Positions 28,615 to 37,949 of a stretch of 64,000 nt of DNA are shown here, piece by piece. The stretch is from Streptomyces armeniacus (GTDB lineage: Bacteria > Actinomycetota > Actinomycetes > Streptomycetales > Streptomycetaceae). The DNA lies in contig NZ_CP031320.1 in the NCBI RefSeq assembly GCF_003355155.1, positions 3,277,367 to 3,341,366 of the forward strand. Reading direction: 5' to 3'. Position numbers and translations under genes: made by a program. How positions within the stretch are numbered: the first letter of the stretch is position 1; each line of letters starts with the position of its first letter. Below the pieces are notes generated by a model that was given only the letters and a program-made list of their open reading frames with translations, did not search any database and was not told where the DNA came from.

Positions 28615-29919
28615 TCACCCCGCGCCCAGCAGCAGGTCCGGCAGCCACAGCGTGATCTCCGGCACCGCCACCAGGACGGCCAGCAGCGCCGCGTCCGCGA
28701 TCAGGAACGGCCAGATCCCCCGGAACCCCTCCTGTACGGGCACCTTCGCCAGCCCGGCGATGACGAACACGTTCAGCCCGAGCGGCGGCGTCAGCAGCCC
28801 GATCTCGACCGTCTTCACGAAGATGATCGCGAACCAGTACGGGTCGAAGCCGAACGTCTCGATCAGCGGGAACACGATGGGGATCGTCAGCACCTGGATC
28901 GCCAGCTGGTCCATGAACGCGCCCAGCACGACGTACACGCACAGCAGGATCACCAGCGTCGGATACGGCCCCAGCGGCAGTCCGGACACCGCGTCGGTGA
29001 AGTCCTGCGGGATCTGCGTCGCGGACATGAACCGGCCGAAGACGAAGGCGCCCACGATGATCAGGAAGATCATGCCCGTGGTCTCCGCCGCCTCCCGGGC
29101 CGCCGCGAACAGCTGCGGCATCCGCAACTTCCCCAGCAGCGCCGCCAGCACGCCGATGCCGAGCACGCCGACGGCCGCCGCCTCGGTGGGCGTGTACAGG
29201 CCGACGTAAATCCCGATGATGACCAGCCCGATGACGCCGACGATCGGCGCCACCTCGCGGGTGCGGCTCAGCTGCTCCCGTACGGTGAACCGCGGCCCCT
29301 TCGGCAGGCTCTCCGGCCGCAGCCGGGCCAGCACGGCGACCACGCCGATCAGCGCCACGCACGTGACCAGGCCCGGCACGATGCCCGCCGCGAAGAGGCG
29401 GGCCACGGAGGTCTCGGTCAGGAGGGCGTACACGATCAGGGTGATGCTCGGCGGGATCATCACCGCGACCGTGGCCGACGAGGCGATGCACGCGAGCACG
29501 GTCCGGCGCTCGTAGCCGTACCGCTGCGACTCCTTGATGGCCACCTTGCCGAGCGCCGCCGCATTGGCCGTCGACGAACCGGAAGCCGCGCCGAGTACCG
29601 CCCCGGCACCCACGATCGCCATGCCCAGCCCGCCGCCGATCCGGCCCACCAGGGCGTACGCCCACGCGAACAGCCGCTCCCACAGGCCGCCTTGAGAGCC
29701 GAGCGCGCCCATGAAGAGGAAGAGCGGAATGGCGAGGAGCACGAAGTTCGCGGCCTCGCGGTACATCGACGTGCCGACGTACATCAGCGCGGCGTCGGGG
29801 CCGTACACGGTCAGCAGCCCGCCTGTGCCGGCGATGAGCATGGCAAGGCCGGCGGGCGTGCCGATGACCAGCAGGAGGGCGAGGCCGAGGAGGCCGACGA
29901 GGATGCCGGCGGTCACCAT
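28615..29919 (-). CDS. dctM: TRAP transporter large permease (DctM-like)
   Basis: Large membrane subunit of a tripartite ATP-independent periplasmic transporter, 434 aa with about 12 hydrophobic segments. Family segments include FVLLAIPLFLFMGALG near residue 60, AASGSSTANAAALG near 110 and the C-terminal PLGLNVFVIAGL. It uses an ion gradient to take up an organic acid delivered by the binding protein. It starts 1 nt after the DctQ stop, with GAAGGA about 8 nt upstream. TRAP systems are less usual in streptomycetes than ABC importers, which fits an acquired island. Confidence 0.93.
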   Translation of the reverse strand: MVTAGILVGLLGLALLLVIGTPAGLAMLIAGTGGLLTVYGPDAALMYVGTSMYREAANFVLLAIPLFLFMGALGSQGGLWERLFAWAYALVGRIGGGLGMAIVGAGAVLGAASGSSTANAAALGKVAIKESQRYGYERRTVLACIASSATVAVMIPPSITLIVYALLTETSVARLFAAGIVPGLVTCVALIGVVAVLARLRPESLPKGPRFTVREQLSRTREVAPIVGVIGLVIIGIYVGLYTPTEAAAVGVLGIGVLAALLGKLRMPQLFAAAREAAETTGMIFLIIVGAFVFGRFMSATQIPQDFTDAVSGLPLGPYPTLVILLCVYVVLGAFMDQLAIQVLTIPIVFPLIETFGFDPYWFAIIFVKTVEIGLLTPPLGLNVFVIAGLAKVPVQEGFRGIWPFLIADAALLAVLVAVPEITLWLPDLLLGAG

Positions 29920-29920
29920 G

Positions 29921-30517
29921 TCAGTCGTCCTTCGCGGAGTCGGCTGCGGTCTGTGGCCCCTGTGCTGGCTGCGGCTCTTGTGCTGGCTCGTGCGCCTCGT
30001 GCGTTTCCTGCGTCTCCTCCGCGAGCCAGGACCGGCCCTCGCGCACGAGGCGCAGCAGGAGCAGCACGACCCCGGCGAAGATGAGGAGACGGAACGGCGC
30101 GATGTCGAAGGTGTAGAGCCCCACCGTGGATTCCCCCGTACGGAACGAGGTGACGGCCATGCTCAGCGCCGCCCACGCCGCGAACGCGAGCCCCGCCGCG
30201 GAGAACACGAGGACGGCCCGTTCCGTCCAGACCGTCCACGCGGGTGGCAGACGTCTGGTGACGACGGTGATCCGGATGTGCGTCGCCGCGGAAAGGGAGA
30301 GATAGACGAGCGCCACCATCAGGCAGCTGCCGATGAGTTCGTTGCTCGCGGGCACCGGCTGCCCGAACACCGCGCGTGACGCGACGCCCGCCAGCACGAT
30401 GAGCGTGATGAGGATGAGGACGGCGCCGGCGAGATGCGCCGAGACGTCGTGGACGCGGTCGATCGCGGACCGTCTCCCCGTACGCCGGGCATTCTGCGAG
30501 TCCATGTGTGCAGCCAT
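29921..30517 (-). CDS. dctQ: TRAP transporter small permease (DctQ-like)
   Basis: Small four-helix membrane subunit, 198 aa. Hydrophobic segments lie at about 30-50, 65-80, 105-125 and 145-160; the DctQ-type N-terminal region with SNELIGSCLMVALVYLSLS is visible. The C-terminal ~35 residues are a hydrophilic Glu/Gln/Ala/Pro tail with short repeats, not part of the family core. ATG 30517 follows GGGAGAG at 4-5 nt; ATG 30505 is an alternative. It lies between the binding protein and the large permease. Confidence 0.9.
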   Translation of the reverse strand: MAAHMDSQNARRTGRRSAIDRVHDVSAHLAGAVLILITLIVLAGVASRAVFGQPVPASNELIGSCLMVALVYLSLSAATHIRITVVTRRLPPAWTVWTERAVLVFSAAGLAFAAWAALSMAVTSFRTGESTVGLYTFDIAPFRLLIFAGVVLLLLRLVREGRSWLAEETQETHEAHEPAQEPQPAQGPQTAADSAKDD

Positions 30518-30553
30518 GTGTCTCTCCCGAAATCTGCTGCCCGGTCGACGGGT

Positions 30554-31600
30554 TCACTTTCCGGTGTGTTTCGCCAGCAGCCGCTTCCACTGGGCGACGG
30601 CGCCCTCGACGGTCTTGCGTTCCATCCCGTCGCCGACCAGCTGGTCCACCCAGTCGCCCTCGACGGCGGCGAGGTTCTTCTCCAGTTCCGGATCGCGTCC
30701 CGCTGTATGGACGTCGATGCCGTCGCGCCGCCACTGCTTGATTTCCGACTCGACCTGCCCGTGCAGCCGCCGCGCCGACGTTTCCACGGCGCGGTCGCCG
30801 GCCTTCTCCAGGACCTTCCGGTCCTCGGGTCCGAGGGATTTCCAGTGGTCGAGGTTCATCCCGTAGCAGACCGGGAAACCGCCCAGATCGACGCCGATGA
30901 CCGCGGACTTGATGAGTTCGTAGAAGGAGTAGTCGCGCATGCTCGTGACCGACAGGCTCAGTCCGTCGACCACACCGCGGTTGAACGCGTCGTACGCCTC
31001 CGAGGCGTTGAGGTCCGTGGACACGGCACCGGTCGCCTCGATGGAATGCGGAAGAATGCTGCCGGCCGCCCGGATCTGCTTTCCCTTGACCTTGTCGAGG
31101 GAGTCGACGGACCGGTCCGAGAACTGCAACTGGTAATTCGTGGTCGTAAAGCAGAACAGCGGCCGCATGTTCCACTCCTTGAACGTGGCCTGCAGCTGCC
31201 GGTTCGTCCGCACGTACTCCCAGAACGCCTTCGACGCCCCGACCACGTCCCGGTCCTCGAAGAGGCCCGGCAGCTGCGGCACGTAGAGCAGCGGCAGCTG
31301 GCTGTCCATGTACAGGATGTTGCCGAGGCTCGCCGCCCCGGACTTGACCGCCCAGTGGTTGTCCTCGGCCGAGACGAGCTGTTCGGAGGACCGGTAGTCG
31401 AAGCCGACGCGGCCCTCGGAGCCCTTCTCGACCTCCTTCATGAACGGCTGGATGCCCGCCTGGCTGATCGAGTGGGCGGGCGGATAGAGATCCGCGACGG
31501 CGAGGTCGTCACCCGGCTCCGTACCCGTGGTGCCGCAGGCGGCCAGCACGAGACAGCACACGGCGGCGGCCAGCGAACGAATCCGACGAACCGGCTGCAT
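30554..31600 (-). CDS. dctP: TRAP transporter solute-binding lipoprotein (DctP-like)
   Basis: Extracellular binding protein of the TRAP system, 348 aa. A lipoprotein signal (MQPVRRIRSLAAAV, lipobox LAAC) anchors it to the membrane. The DctP fold is seen in the YPPAHSISQAGIQPFMKEVEK start, GKQIRAAGS and EAYDAFNRGVVDGL. The Arg of GKQIRAAG is the usual carboxylate-binding residue, so an organic acid ligand is likely. ATG 31600 has GAGAAGGG about 6-8 nt upstream; a longer frame to 31627 would spoil the signal peptide. First gene of a six-gene operon running to 25391. Confidence 0.92.
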   Translation of the reverse strand: MQPVRRIRSLAAAVCCLVLAACGTTGTEPGDDLAVADLYPPAHSISQAGIQPFMKEVEKGSEGRVGFDYRSSEQLVSAEDNHWAVKSGAASLGNILYMDSQLPLLYVPQLPGLFEDRDVVGASKAFWEYVRTNRQLQATFKEWNMRPLFCFTTTNYQLQFSDRSVDSLDKVKGKQIRAAGSILPHSIEATGAVSTDLNASEAYDAFNRGVVDGLSLSVTSMRDYSFYELIKSAVIGVDLGGFPVCYGMNLDHWKSLGPEDRKVLEKAGDRAVETSARRLHGQVESEIKQWRRDGIDVHTAGRDPELEKNLAAVEGDWVDQLVGDGMERKTVEGAVAQWKRLLAKHTGK

Positions 31601-31716
31601 CCTCGACCCTTCTCCACGGGCGGGCATTGGTCCACGTAGCGAAACGCACGTACCGCTGCATGGCCCTTGATTCCTACCGGGCGCCGTACGGGCCCGTCAA
31701 TAGGAAGGCAGCGGAA

Positions 31717-31747
31717 ACCCACACGACCGCGCGGCGGTGGTGTGGGT
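31717..31747 (-). terminator. Terminator downstream of rnz
   Basis: ACCCACAC, ACCGC-GCG-GCGGT and GTGTGGGT nest into one hairpin: 8 bp, one mismatch, 5 bp and a 3-nt loop. On the minus strand it is followed by TTTCC. It ends the rnz transcript and isolates the TRAP operon, whose promoter must lie between here and 31600. Confidence 0.6.
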
Positions 31748-31788
31748 GCGGTGTGTGCTGCTGCGGTACGTGCCGTCGGTGCGCGCGC

Positions 31789-32733
31789 TCAGCGCTGTTC
31801 GCCGGGCCCGTCTGCCACGCCGGGCGCCGTACGCCGCCGGGGCACGGGCACCCGCGCCAGGTCGCGGGCGACGGTGAGCTCCCCCGCGTACCCGGCGGCG
31901 CGGGCCTGCGCGGCGAAGGCGGCGGGGTCGTCGTACCGCTGGCTGAAATGCGTCAGCACCAGATGCCGTACGCCCGCCTCCGCGGCGGCACGGCCCGCCT
32001 GCCCGGCCGTCAGATGCCCGTACTCCTTGGCGAGCGCGACGTCCTCGTCCAGGAAGGTCGACTCGATGACGAGCAGGTCGCAGCCGTCGGCCAGCTCGTA
32101 CACGCCGTCGCACAGCCGGGTGTCCATCACGAACGCGAACCGCTGCCCGCGGCGCGGCACGCTCACCTCGTCCAGCGTGACGCCGCGCAGCGCGCCGTCC
32201 CGCTGGAGGCGTCCGACGTCCGGGCCGGTGATGCCGTGCGCGGCCAGCCGCTCGGGGAGCATGCGGCGGCCGCCGGGCTCGACGAGGCGGTAGCCGTACG
32301 TGTCGACGGGATGCGACAGCCGTACGGCGGACAGCGCGAACGGCGGGCCCGCGACCAGTACGCCCGGCTCCCGTACGGGCCGCTCGACCAGCGACACCGT
32401 CTCGCGGTACGCCGTCGCGTACCGCAGCCGCTCGAAGAAGTGCCCGCCGCTCGCCGGGAAATGGGCGGTCACCGGGTGCGGCACCCGGTCCAGATTGATG
32501 CGCTGGATCACGCCGGCGAGCCCGAGCGAGTGGTCGCCGTGGAAGTGCGTGACGCAGATACGGGTCAGATCGTGCGCGGCGACCCCGGCGCGCAGCATCT
32601 GCCGCTGGCTGCCCTCACCGGGGTCGAACAGGATGCCCTCGCCGTCCCAGAGCAGCACGTAGCCGTTGTGGTTGCGGTGCCGGGTCGGGACCTGGCTGGC
32701 GGTCCCGAGAACCACCAACTCGCGTACGGACAA
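31789..32733 (-). CDS. rnz: Ribonuclease Z
   Basis: Zinc-dependent MBL-fold endonuclease that cuts the 3' trailer of tRNA precursors, 314 aa. HFHGDHSLG is the conserved metal motif; [23 protein letters not shown] and LTHFSQRY are typical of RNase Z. The start is TTG 32733, where family homology begins; no ATG or GTG fits better. It lies 16 nt after the HIT gene in the same direction. Confidence 0.92.
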   Translation of the reverse strand: MSVRELVVLGTASQVPTRHRNHNGYVLLWDGEGILFDPGEGSQRQMLRAGVAAHDLTRICVTHFHGDHSLGLAGVIQRINLDRVPHPVTAHFPASGGHFFERLRYATAYRETVSLVERPVREPGVLVAGPPFALSAVRLSHPVDTYGYRLVEPGGRRMLPERLAAHGITGPDVGRLQRDGALRGVTLDEVSVPRRGQRFAFVMDTRLCDGVYELADGCDLLVIESTFLDEDVALAKEYGHLTAGQAGRAAAEAGVRHLVLTHFSQRYDDPAAFAAQARAAGYAGELTVARDLARVPVPRRRTAPGVADGPGEQR

Positions 32734-32749
32734 GGGGTGCCGCCCCGGC

Positions 32750-33127
32750 TCAGCCGGGCGGCCAGTTGAGCCCCCGGCCGCCCAGCACGTGGGCGTGGGC
32801 GTGGAAGACCGTCTGGCCCGCGCCCGTACCGGTGTTGAAGACCACGCGGTAGCCGGTGCCGGGGCCGCCCTCCGCGACCGCGATCTTCTCCTGCGCCGCG
32901 ACCTCGCCCGCCTCGCGCAGCACGTCGGCGGTGATCTGCGGCGCGGCGGCGGCCAGCGCGGCGGCGTCCGCGTAGTGCGCCTTGGGGATCACCAGCACGT
33001 GGGTGGGCGCCTGCGGGTTGATGTCCCGGAACGCGAGCGTCGTCTCCGTGTCGCGGACGACGGTCGCCGGGACCTCACCCGCCACGATCTTGCAGAACAG
33101 GCAGTCGGCCTGCGGTTCTCCCGCCAC
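32750..33127 (-). CDS. HIT-family nucleotide-binding hydrolase
   Basis: Histidine triad protein of the Hint/HINT1 branch, 125 aa. It has [13 protein letters not shown] at the start and the triad [10 protein letters not shown] at the end. Hint proteins hydrolyse AMP-amide or adenylate bonds. GTG 33127 is preceded by GGGAGG with 7-nt spacing. It lies upstream of rnz. Confidence 0.93.
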   Translation of the reverse strand: MAGEPQADCLFCKIVAGEVPATVVRDTETTLAFRDINPQAPTHVLVIPKAHYADAAALAAAAPQITADVLREAGEVAAQEKIAVAEGGPGTGYRVVFNTGTGAGQTVFHAHAHVLGGRGLNWPPG

Positions 33128-33555
33128 GGTGGCGCCTCCCGCTGTGGGTCGTGGTTCGGTACGCAGCGGATGCTACCGGCTCGACGCCCGCCCCTGCCGC
33201 ACAACCCCGGCGCCGCGGGCGCGGCCACCACGTCGGTGGCCCGCCGGGGCGGCCCCACCCGCGCGGACCCCTCCCCGCGAGCGTGACGCACACCCGAGGC
33301 CGCATAGGGAACCACCGCACGTGGGACGTACACCTGAGGCCGCCACCCATGCCGCCGGACCCACACCGTCGTGGCCAACCGCCGTTGCGGCGGGAAGATT
33401 TCGCGCGCGAGCGCCGCAGGCGCCTCGACGCCGCTTTGCGCTACGCGCACCGCTCGGCGAGCCGCGCCAAAAACAAGTCGGCCGCCACGGCGGCCAGCCA
33501 CCGTCGCGAGGGTCCGGCCGCATGGGCACCAGCGCAAGTGGGACGTACGGTCAAG
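33128..33555. other. 428-bp region with no supportable gene
   Basis: Between the HIT start and the rsmE stop there is GC-rich DNA with several overlapping open frames on both strands, none with family homology or a convincing ribosome site. The 11-mer GTGGGACGTAC occurs twice (about 33317 and 33536). It must contain the HIT promoter; otherwise I see nothing definite. Confidence 0.4.
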
Positions 33556-34293
33556 TCACGACCAGCGGCCCGAGCGGCCCAGGAGCAGGGCCGAGGCTGC
33601 CGTGCCCGCCGTGGAGGTGCGCAGGACGCTCGGGCCCAGCCGGTACGGCTCCGCGCCCGCGTCCGCGAACGCGTCCAGTTCCTCCTGCGTGATCCCGCCC
33701 TCGGGCCCGACCACCAGCACGATCTCGCCGTCCGCCGGCAGCTCCGCACCGGCCAGCGACGCACCGCCGTCCCCGTGCAGGACGGCCGCGAACGCCGCCC
33801 CCGTCAGCCGCTGCGCCAACTGCCTGCTGGTCACCAAGTCCTCGACCCGCGGGAACCGCAGCCGCCGCGACTGCTTGCCCGCCTCCCGCGCCGTGGTCCG
33901 CCACTTCGCGAGGGACTTCGTCCCCCGCTCGCCGCGCCACTGCGTGACGCATCGGGCGGCGGCCCACGGGACGATGACGTCGACGCCGGTCTCCGTCATC
34001 GTCTCGACCGCCAACTCCCCCCGGTCGCCCTTCGGCAGCGCCTGTACGACGGTCAGCCGTGGCCGCGGGTCGGGCTCCGTCCGTACGTGCTCGACCTCCG
34101 CCTCCAGCCGGTCCTTGCCGCTGACCGAGGTCACGGTGGCGTACGCGCCGGTGCCCTCGCCGTCGGTGAGGACGATGCGTTCGCCGGGGCGCAGCCGCCG
34201 TACGGACACCGCGTGCCGTCCCTCGGGCCCGTCCAGCACCACGGGCCCGACCGTGAGCGCGTCGGGCCCGGCGACGAAGACGGGCGCGGTCAT
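33556..34293 (-). CDS. rsmE: 16S rRNA m3U1498 methyltransferase RsmE
   Basis: SPOUT-class methyltransferase, 245 aa, methylating U1498 of 16S rRNA with S-adenosylmethionine. Visible are the N-terminal PUA-like part (GRHAVSVRRLRPGERIVLTDG), the QALPKGDRGE region, and the knotted SAM site VVGPEGGITQEELD with LGPSVLRTSTA. Start 34293 (MTAPVFV) matches family N-termini; ATG 34320 is an upstream alternative, and neither has a strong ribosome site. It follows the nitronate monooxygenase, with a 12-bp tandem repeat in between. Confidence 0.93.
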   Translation of the reverse strand: MTAPVFVAGPDALTVGPVVLDGPEGRHAVSVRRLRPGERIVLTDGEGTGAYATVTSVSGKDRLEAEVEHVRTEPDPRPRLTVVQALPKGDRGELAVETMTETGVDVIVPWAAARCVTQWRGERGTKSLAKWRTTAREAGKQSRRLRFPRVEDLVTSRQLAQRLTGAAFAAVLHGDGGASLAGAELPADGEIVLVVGPEGGITQEELDAFADAGAEPYRLGPSVLRTSTAGTAASALLLGRSGRWS

Positions 34294-34350
34294 GAGGCCC
34301 ACGACGCCCCCAGGCACCATGAGTTCCGCTCGGCAGCCAGGACCGGTGCC

Positions 34351-34398
34351 GTCACGACACCGGTCACGACACCGGTCACGACACCCGTCACGACACGC
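34351..34398. repeat. Four tandem 12-bp repeats
   Basis: Four consecutive copies of GTCACGACACCG (the last two differ in the final bases) cover 48 bp. The array includes the stop codon (34388-34390) and last codons of the nitronate monooxygenase and reaches toward rsmE. Copy number may vary between strains. Confidence 0.8.
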
Positions 34399-35476
34399 CT
34401 CGCGCGCTCATCCCCTCGCGCGCGACGGACAGTTCCGTCGCGAGGACCTCCGTCAGCTGCCCCGCGGACAGGTCGCGGGCGAGCCGGTGGCCCTGGCCCG
34501 CCCACAGGGCCATGCCCTGCGGGTCGCCCGCCTTCGCGGCGGCCTTGCGCAGGCCGGACGTCACGTGGTGCACCTGCGGGTACGCGGCCGGGGCGTACGG
34601 GCCGTGCTCGCGCAGGAAGCGGTTGGCGAGCCCGCGCGCGGGCCGCCCGGAGAAGGCGCGGGTCAGCTCCGTACGCGTGAACAGCGGGTTCGTCATGGCC
34701 TGTTTGTGCAGCGCGTGCGCGCCGGACTCGGGGCACACCAGGAACGCGGTGCCGAGCTGCGCCGCCTGCGCGCCCGCAGCCAGTACGGCCGCGATCTGGC
34801 CGCCGCGCATGAGGCCGCCTGCCGCGATCAGCGGCAGTTGTACGGCCTCCTTGACCTGCGTGAGCAGCGACAGCAGCCCGATGCCGCTGCCGGTGCCGTC
34901 GGCCTGCGGGTCGTCGTGGTGGGTGCCCTGGTGGCCGCCGGCCTCGATGCCCTGTACGCACACGGCGTCGGCTCCGGCCCACTCGGCGGTACGGGCCTCG
35001 ATCGCGGAGGTGACGGTGACGACGGTGAACGTCCCGGCCTTGGCCAGCTTGTCGAACACGCGGCGCTGCGGGCAGCCGAAGGTGAACGAGACGACCGGCA
35101 CCGGGTCGTCGGCCAGTATGGCGAGCTTGCCCTCGTAGGCGTCGTCGGTGCCCTGGTCGGGGTCGCCGAGCGCCGTCTCGTACCAGGCGACCTCGCCCGC
35201 CAGCTGCTCGCGGTAGACCTCGAGGGCGGCCGGGTCGGCGTTGTCGGGCTGGGGCATGAACAGGTTCACGCCGAAGGGGCGGTCGGTCAGCCGCCGGGTC
35301 TGCTTGATCTCCTCGTACATGGCCTCCGGCGTCTTGTAGCCGGCGGCGAGGAAGCCGAGTCCGCCGGCCTCGCTCACGGCCGCGGCCAGCGCCGGGCAGG
35401 AGGCACCGCCCGCCATGGGGGCCTGTACGACGGGGTACTCGGTGAGCTCGGAGAGCGTGGTCAGCCCGGACGACAT
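34388..35476 (-). CDS. Nitronate monooxygenase family flavoenzyme
   Basis: FMN-dependent TIM-barrel enzyme of the 2-nitropropane dioxygenase/NMO family, 362 aa. Motifs: QAPMAGGASCPALAAAVSEAGGLGFLAAGY at the start (given here in two parts of one stretch: APMAGG and GGLGFLAAGY), GIEAGGHQGTH, AAGGLMRGGQIAAVLAAGAQ and the QLGTAFL phosphate site. It oxidises alkyl nitronates, protecting against nitropropionate-like toxins. It lies between rsmE and dnaJ. The last codons are made of the tandem repeat at 34351-34398. Confidence 0.9.
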   Translation of the reverse strand: MSSGLTTLSELTEYPVVQAPMAGGASCPALAAAVSEAGGLGFLAAGYKTPEAMYEEIKQTRRLTDRPFGVNLFMPQPDNADPAALEVYREQLAGEVAWYETALGDPDQGTDDAYEGKLAILADDPVPVVSFTFGCPQRRVFDKLAKAGTFTVVTVTSAIEARTAEWAGADAVCVQGIEAGGHQGTHHDDPQADGTGSGIGLLSLLTQVKEAVQLPLIAAGGLMRGGQIAAVLAAGAQAAQLGTAFLVCPESGAHALHKQAMTNPLFTRTELTRAFSGRPARGLANRFLREHGPYAPAAYPQVHHVTSGLRKAAAKAGDPQGMALWAGQGHRLARDLSAGQLTEVLATELSVAREGMSARGVS

Positions 35477-35758
35477 GACCTCATCCTGTCACGCAGCGCG
35501 CGCGGGCGAGGAGCGGCCCCTCACCCTGCGGACCGGGGCGTTCCGCCGCCACCGCGCCCTCACGGACGCAGGCCGCCGCGAACTGCCGTAACCCCGCGTC
35601 ACAGGAACCGTCGCGTCACAGGAAAGCCCCCGTCGCAGCGGAGCTCCCCTCGGCACGGCCCCCCGGCGCCAAACCGGACGGCCCGCCGGACGGACCGCCG
35701 GACGGACCGCCGGACGGACCGAATGCCGTCGGACGGACGGACCCGAACGCGGTGCGCC
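35477..35758. other. Intergenic region between dnaJ and nitronate monooxygenase
   Basis: This 282-bp gap carries two direct copies of CGCGTCACAGGAA (35595-35607 and 35612-35624) and a 12-bp tandem array (35674-35721). It should contain the promoter of the downstream minus-strand gene. No gene is seen. Confidence 0.5.
35674..35721. repeat. Four tandem 12-bp repeats after dnaJ
   Basis: Four consecutive copies of CCGGACGGACCG (one substitution in the first) lie about 40 bp downstream of the dnaJ stop. They are noncoding and could fold on themselves; no function is evident. Confidence 0.8.
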
Positions 35759-36892
35759 TCAGCGCCCGTTGAACGCGTCCTTCAGCCGCGAGAACAGTCC
35801 CTGCTGCCCCGGCTGGAAGTGCCCCTGCGGGCGCTCCTCGCCGCGCAGCTGGGACAGCCGCCGCAGCAGCTCCTCCTGCTCGGGGTCCATCTTCGTCGGC
35901 GTCAGCACCTCGACGTGCACGATCAGCTGGCCTCGGCCGCCGCCCCGCAGATGCGTGACGCCGCGCTCGTGCAGCGGGATGGACTGGCCGGACTGGGTGC
36001 CGGGCCGGATGTCCACCTCTTCCAGCCCGTCCAGCGTCTCCAGCGGCACCTTCGTGCCCAGCGCCGCAGCCGTCATCGGGATGGTGACCGTGCAGTGCAG
36101 ATCGTCGCCGCGGCGCTGGAACACCGGGTGGGACGCCTCGTGGATCTCCACGTACAGGTCGCCCGCCGGACCGCCGCCGGGGCCGACCTCGCCCTCGCCC
36201 GCGAGCTGGATGCGGGTGCCGTTGTCGACACCGGCCGGGATCTTGACCGTGAGCGTCCGCCGGGAGCGTACGCGCCCGTCGCCCGCGCACTCCGGGCAGG
36301 GCGTGGGCACGACGGTGCCGAAGCCCTGGCACTGCGGGCACGGCCGCGACGTCATGACCTGGCCCAGGAACGACCGCGTGACCTGCGAGACCTCGCCCCG
36401 GCCGCGGCACATGTCGCAGGTCTGCGCCGAGGTCCCGGGGGCCGCGCCCTCGCCGCTGCAGCTGCCGCAGACGGTCGCGGTGTCGACCTGGATGTCCTTC
36501 GTGGTGCCGAACGCGGCCTCGTCCAGCTCGATGTCGAGCCGGATCATGGCGTCCTGGCCGCGGCGCGTACGGGACCGGGGGCCGCGCTGCGACGCCGTGC
36601 CGAAGAACGCGTCCATGATGTCGGAGAAGTTCCCGAAGCCCGCGCCGAAGCCGCCCGCACCTCCGCCCGCGGCGCCCGCGGCGGGGTCGCCGCCGAGGTC
36701 GTAGACCTGCTTCTTCTGCGGATCCGACAGCACCTCGTAGGCGGTGTTGATCTCCTTGAAGCGGTCCTGTGTCTTCGGGTCCGGGTTGACGTCCGGGTGC
36801 AGCTCGCGTGCCAGCCGCCGGAACGCCTTCTTGATGTCGTCCTGCGAGGCGTCCCGCTGCACGCCGAGGACCGCGTAGTAGTCCGTCGCCAC
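35759..36892 (-). CDS. dnaJ: Chaperone DnaJ
   Basis: Hsp40 co-chaperone stimulating DnaK, 377 aa. The J domain (1-70, with HPD), a Gly-rich linker, the zinc centre with four CxxCxGxG repeats ([32 protein letters not shown]) and the C-terminal substrate domains are all present. The start is GTG 36892, directly abutting the TAA stop of hrcA with no spacer, so translation is coupled. As the hrcA-linked copy it is probably the second DnaJ of the genome, and heat-inducible through the CIRCE operator upstream. Confidence 0.96.
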   Translation of the reverse strand: MATDYYAVLGVQRDASQDDIKKAFRRLARELHPDVNPDPKTQDRFKEINTAYEVLSDPQKKQVYDLGGDPAAGAAGGGAGGFGAGFGNFSDIMDAFFGTASQRGPRSRTRRGQDAMIRLDIELDEAAFGTTKDIQVDTATVCGSCSGEGAAPGTSAQTCDMCRGRGEVSQVTRSFLGQVMTSRPCPQCQGFGTVVPTPCPECAGDGRVRSRRTLTVKIPAGVDNGTRIQLAGEGEVGPGGGPAGDLYVEIHEASHPVFQRRGDDLHCTVTIPMTAAALGTKVPLETLDGLEEVDIRPGTQSGQSIPLHERGVTHLRGGGRGQLIVHVEVLTPTKMDPEQEELLRRLSQLRGEERPQGHFQPGQQGLFSRLKDAFNGR

Positions 36893-37909
36893 TTACGACT
36901 CCGCGAGAATCTGTCCGACGTAACGTGCCACTGCGCGTACCGCTCCCATCGTTCCGGGGTAGTCCATACGGGTCGGTCCCACCACGCCGAGTTTGGCGAC
37001 CGCCTCTTCGCCCGAACCGTAGCCGACTGATACGACCGACGTGGAACTCAGTCCTTCATGGGCGTTCTCATGCCCGATTCGCACCGTCATGCCGGAATCC
37101 GTGGCCTCGCCGAGCAGCTTCAGCAGCACGACCTGCTCCTCCAGTGCCTCGAGCACCGGCCGGATCGTGAGCGGGAAGTCGTGACCGAAGCGGGTGAGAT
37201 TGGCGGTGCCGCCGATCATCAGCCGTTCCTCGGTCTCCTCGACCAGCGTCTCCAGCAGGGTCGCGAGCACCAGTGAGATGGTGCCCCGGTCCTCCGCGTC
37301 GAACGCCTCGGGCAGGTCCTGCACGAGCCTGGGCACCTCGGCGAACCGCTGGCCGGTGACGCAGCTGTTCAGCCGTGCGCGCAGATCCGCGACGGTGGTC
37401 TCGCCCAGCGGGGCCGGGCAGTCCACCATGCGCTGCTCGACCCGGCCGGTGTCGGTGATCAGCACCAGCATCAGCCGGGCGGGTGCGAGGGACAGCAGCT
37501 CGACGTGGCGGACGGTCGAGCGGGTGAGCGAGGGGTACTGCACGACGGCGACCTGCCGGGTCAGCTGCGCCAGCAGCCGTACCGTACGGCCCACCACGTC
37601 GTCCAGGTCGACCGCGCCGTCCAGGAAGTTCTGGATGGCGCGGCGCTCGGGCAGGGAGAGCGGCTTGACGCCCGCGAGCTTGTCGACGAAGAGGCGGTAC
37701 CCCTTGTCGGTGGGCACGCGGCCCGCGCTCGTGTGCGGCTGTGCGATGAAACCGTCGTCCTCCAGGGCCGCCATGTCGTTGCGCACGGTGGCCGGGGAGA
37801 CCTGCAGGTTGTGCCGCTCGGTGAGCGCCTTGGAGCCGACCGGCTCCTCCGTCCCCACGTAGTCCTGGACGATGGCGCGCAGCACCTCGAGTCTGCGTTC
37901 GCTCAGCAC
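36893..37909 (-). CDS. hrcA: Heat-inducible transcription repressor HrcA
   Basis: Repressor that binds CIRCE and is released when GroEL is occupied, 338 aa. The N-terminal winged helix ([16 protein letters not shown], then [20 protein letters not shown]) and the HrcA effector domain are complete. GTG 37909 has GGGAGG with 7-nt spacing. A perfect CIRCE lies 41 bp upstream, implying autoregulation together with dnaJ. Confidence 0.96.
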   Translation of the reverse strand: MLSERRLEVLRAIVQDYVGTEEPVGSKALTERHNLQVSPATVRNDMAALEDDGFIAQPHTSAGRVPTDKGYRLFVDKLAGVKPLSLPERRAIQNFLDGAVDLDDVVGRTVRLLAQLTRQVAVVQYPSLTRSTVRHVELLSLAPARLMLVLITDTGRVEQRMVDCPAPLGETTVADLRARLNSCVTGQRFAEVPRLVQDLPEAFDAEDRGTISLVLATLLETLVEETEERLMIGGTANLTRFGHDFPLTIRPVLEALEEQVVLLKLLGEATDSGMTVRIGHENAHEGLSSTSVVSVGYGSGEEAVAKLGVVGPTRMDYPGTMGAVRAVARYVGQILAES

Positions 37910-37949
37910 GCGCGCACCTCCCGTACAAGCGTGGTTCCGGTCTGCCGTC

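Noticed and set aside
33173..33529. Possible small gene between rsmE and the HIT gene
   Set aside because: Arg/Gly-rich, no family, no ribosome site, and two other frames are equally open; treated as noncoding.
34351..35721. CRISPR-like arrays
   Set aside because: The repeats are contiguous 12-bp units without spacers and no cas genes are present; simple tandem repeats.
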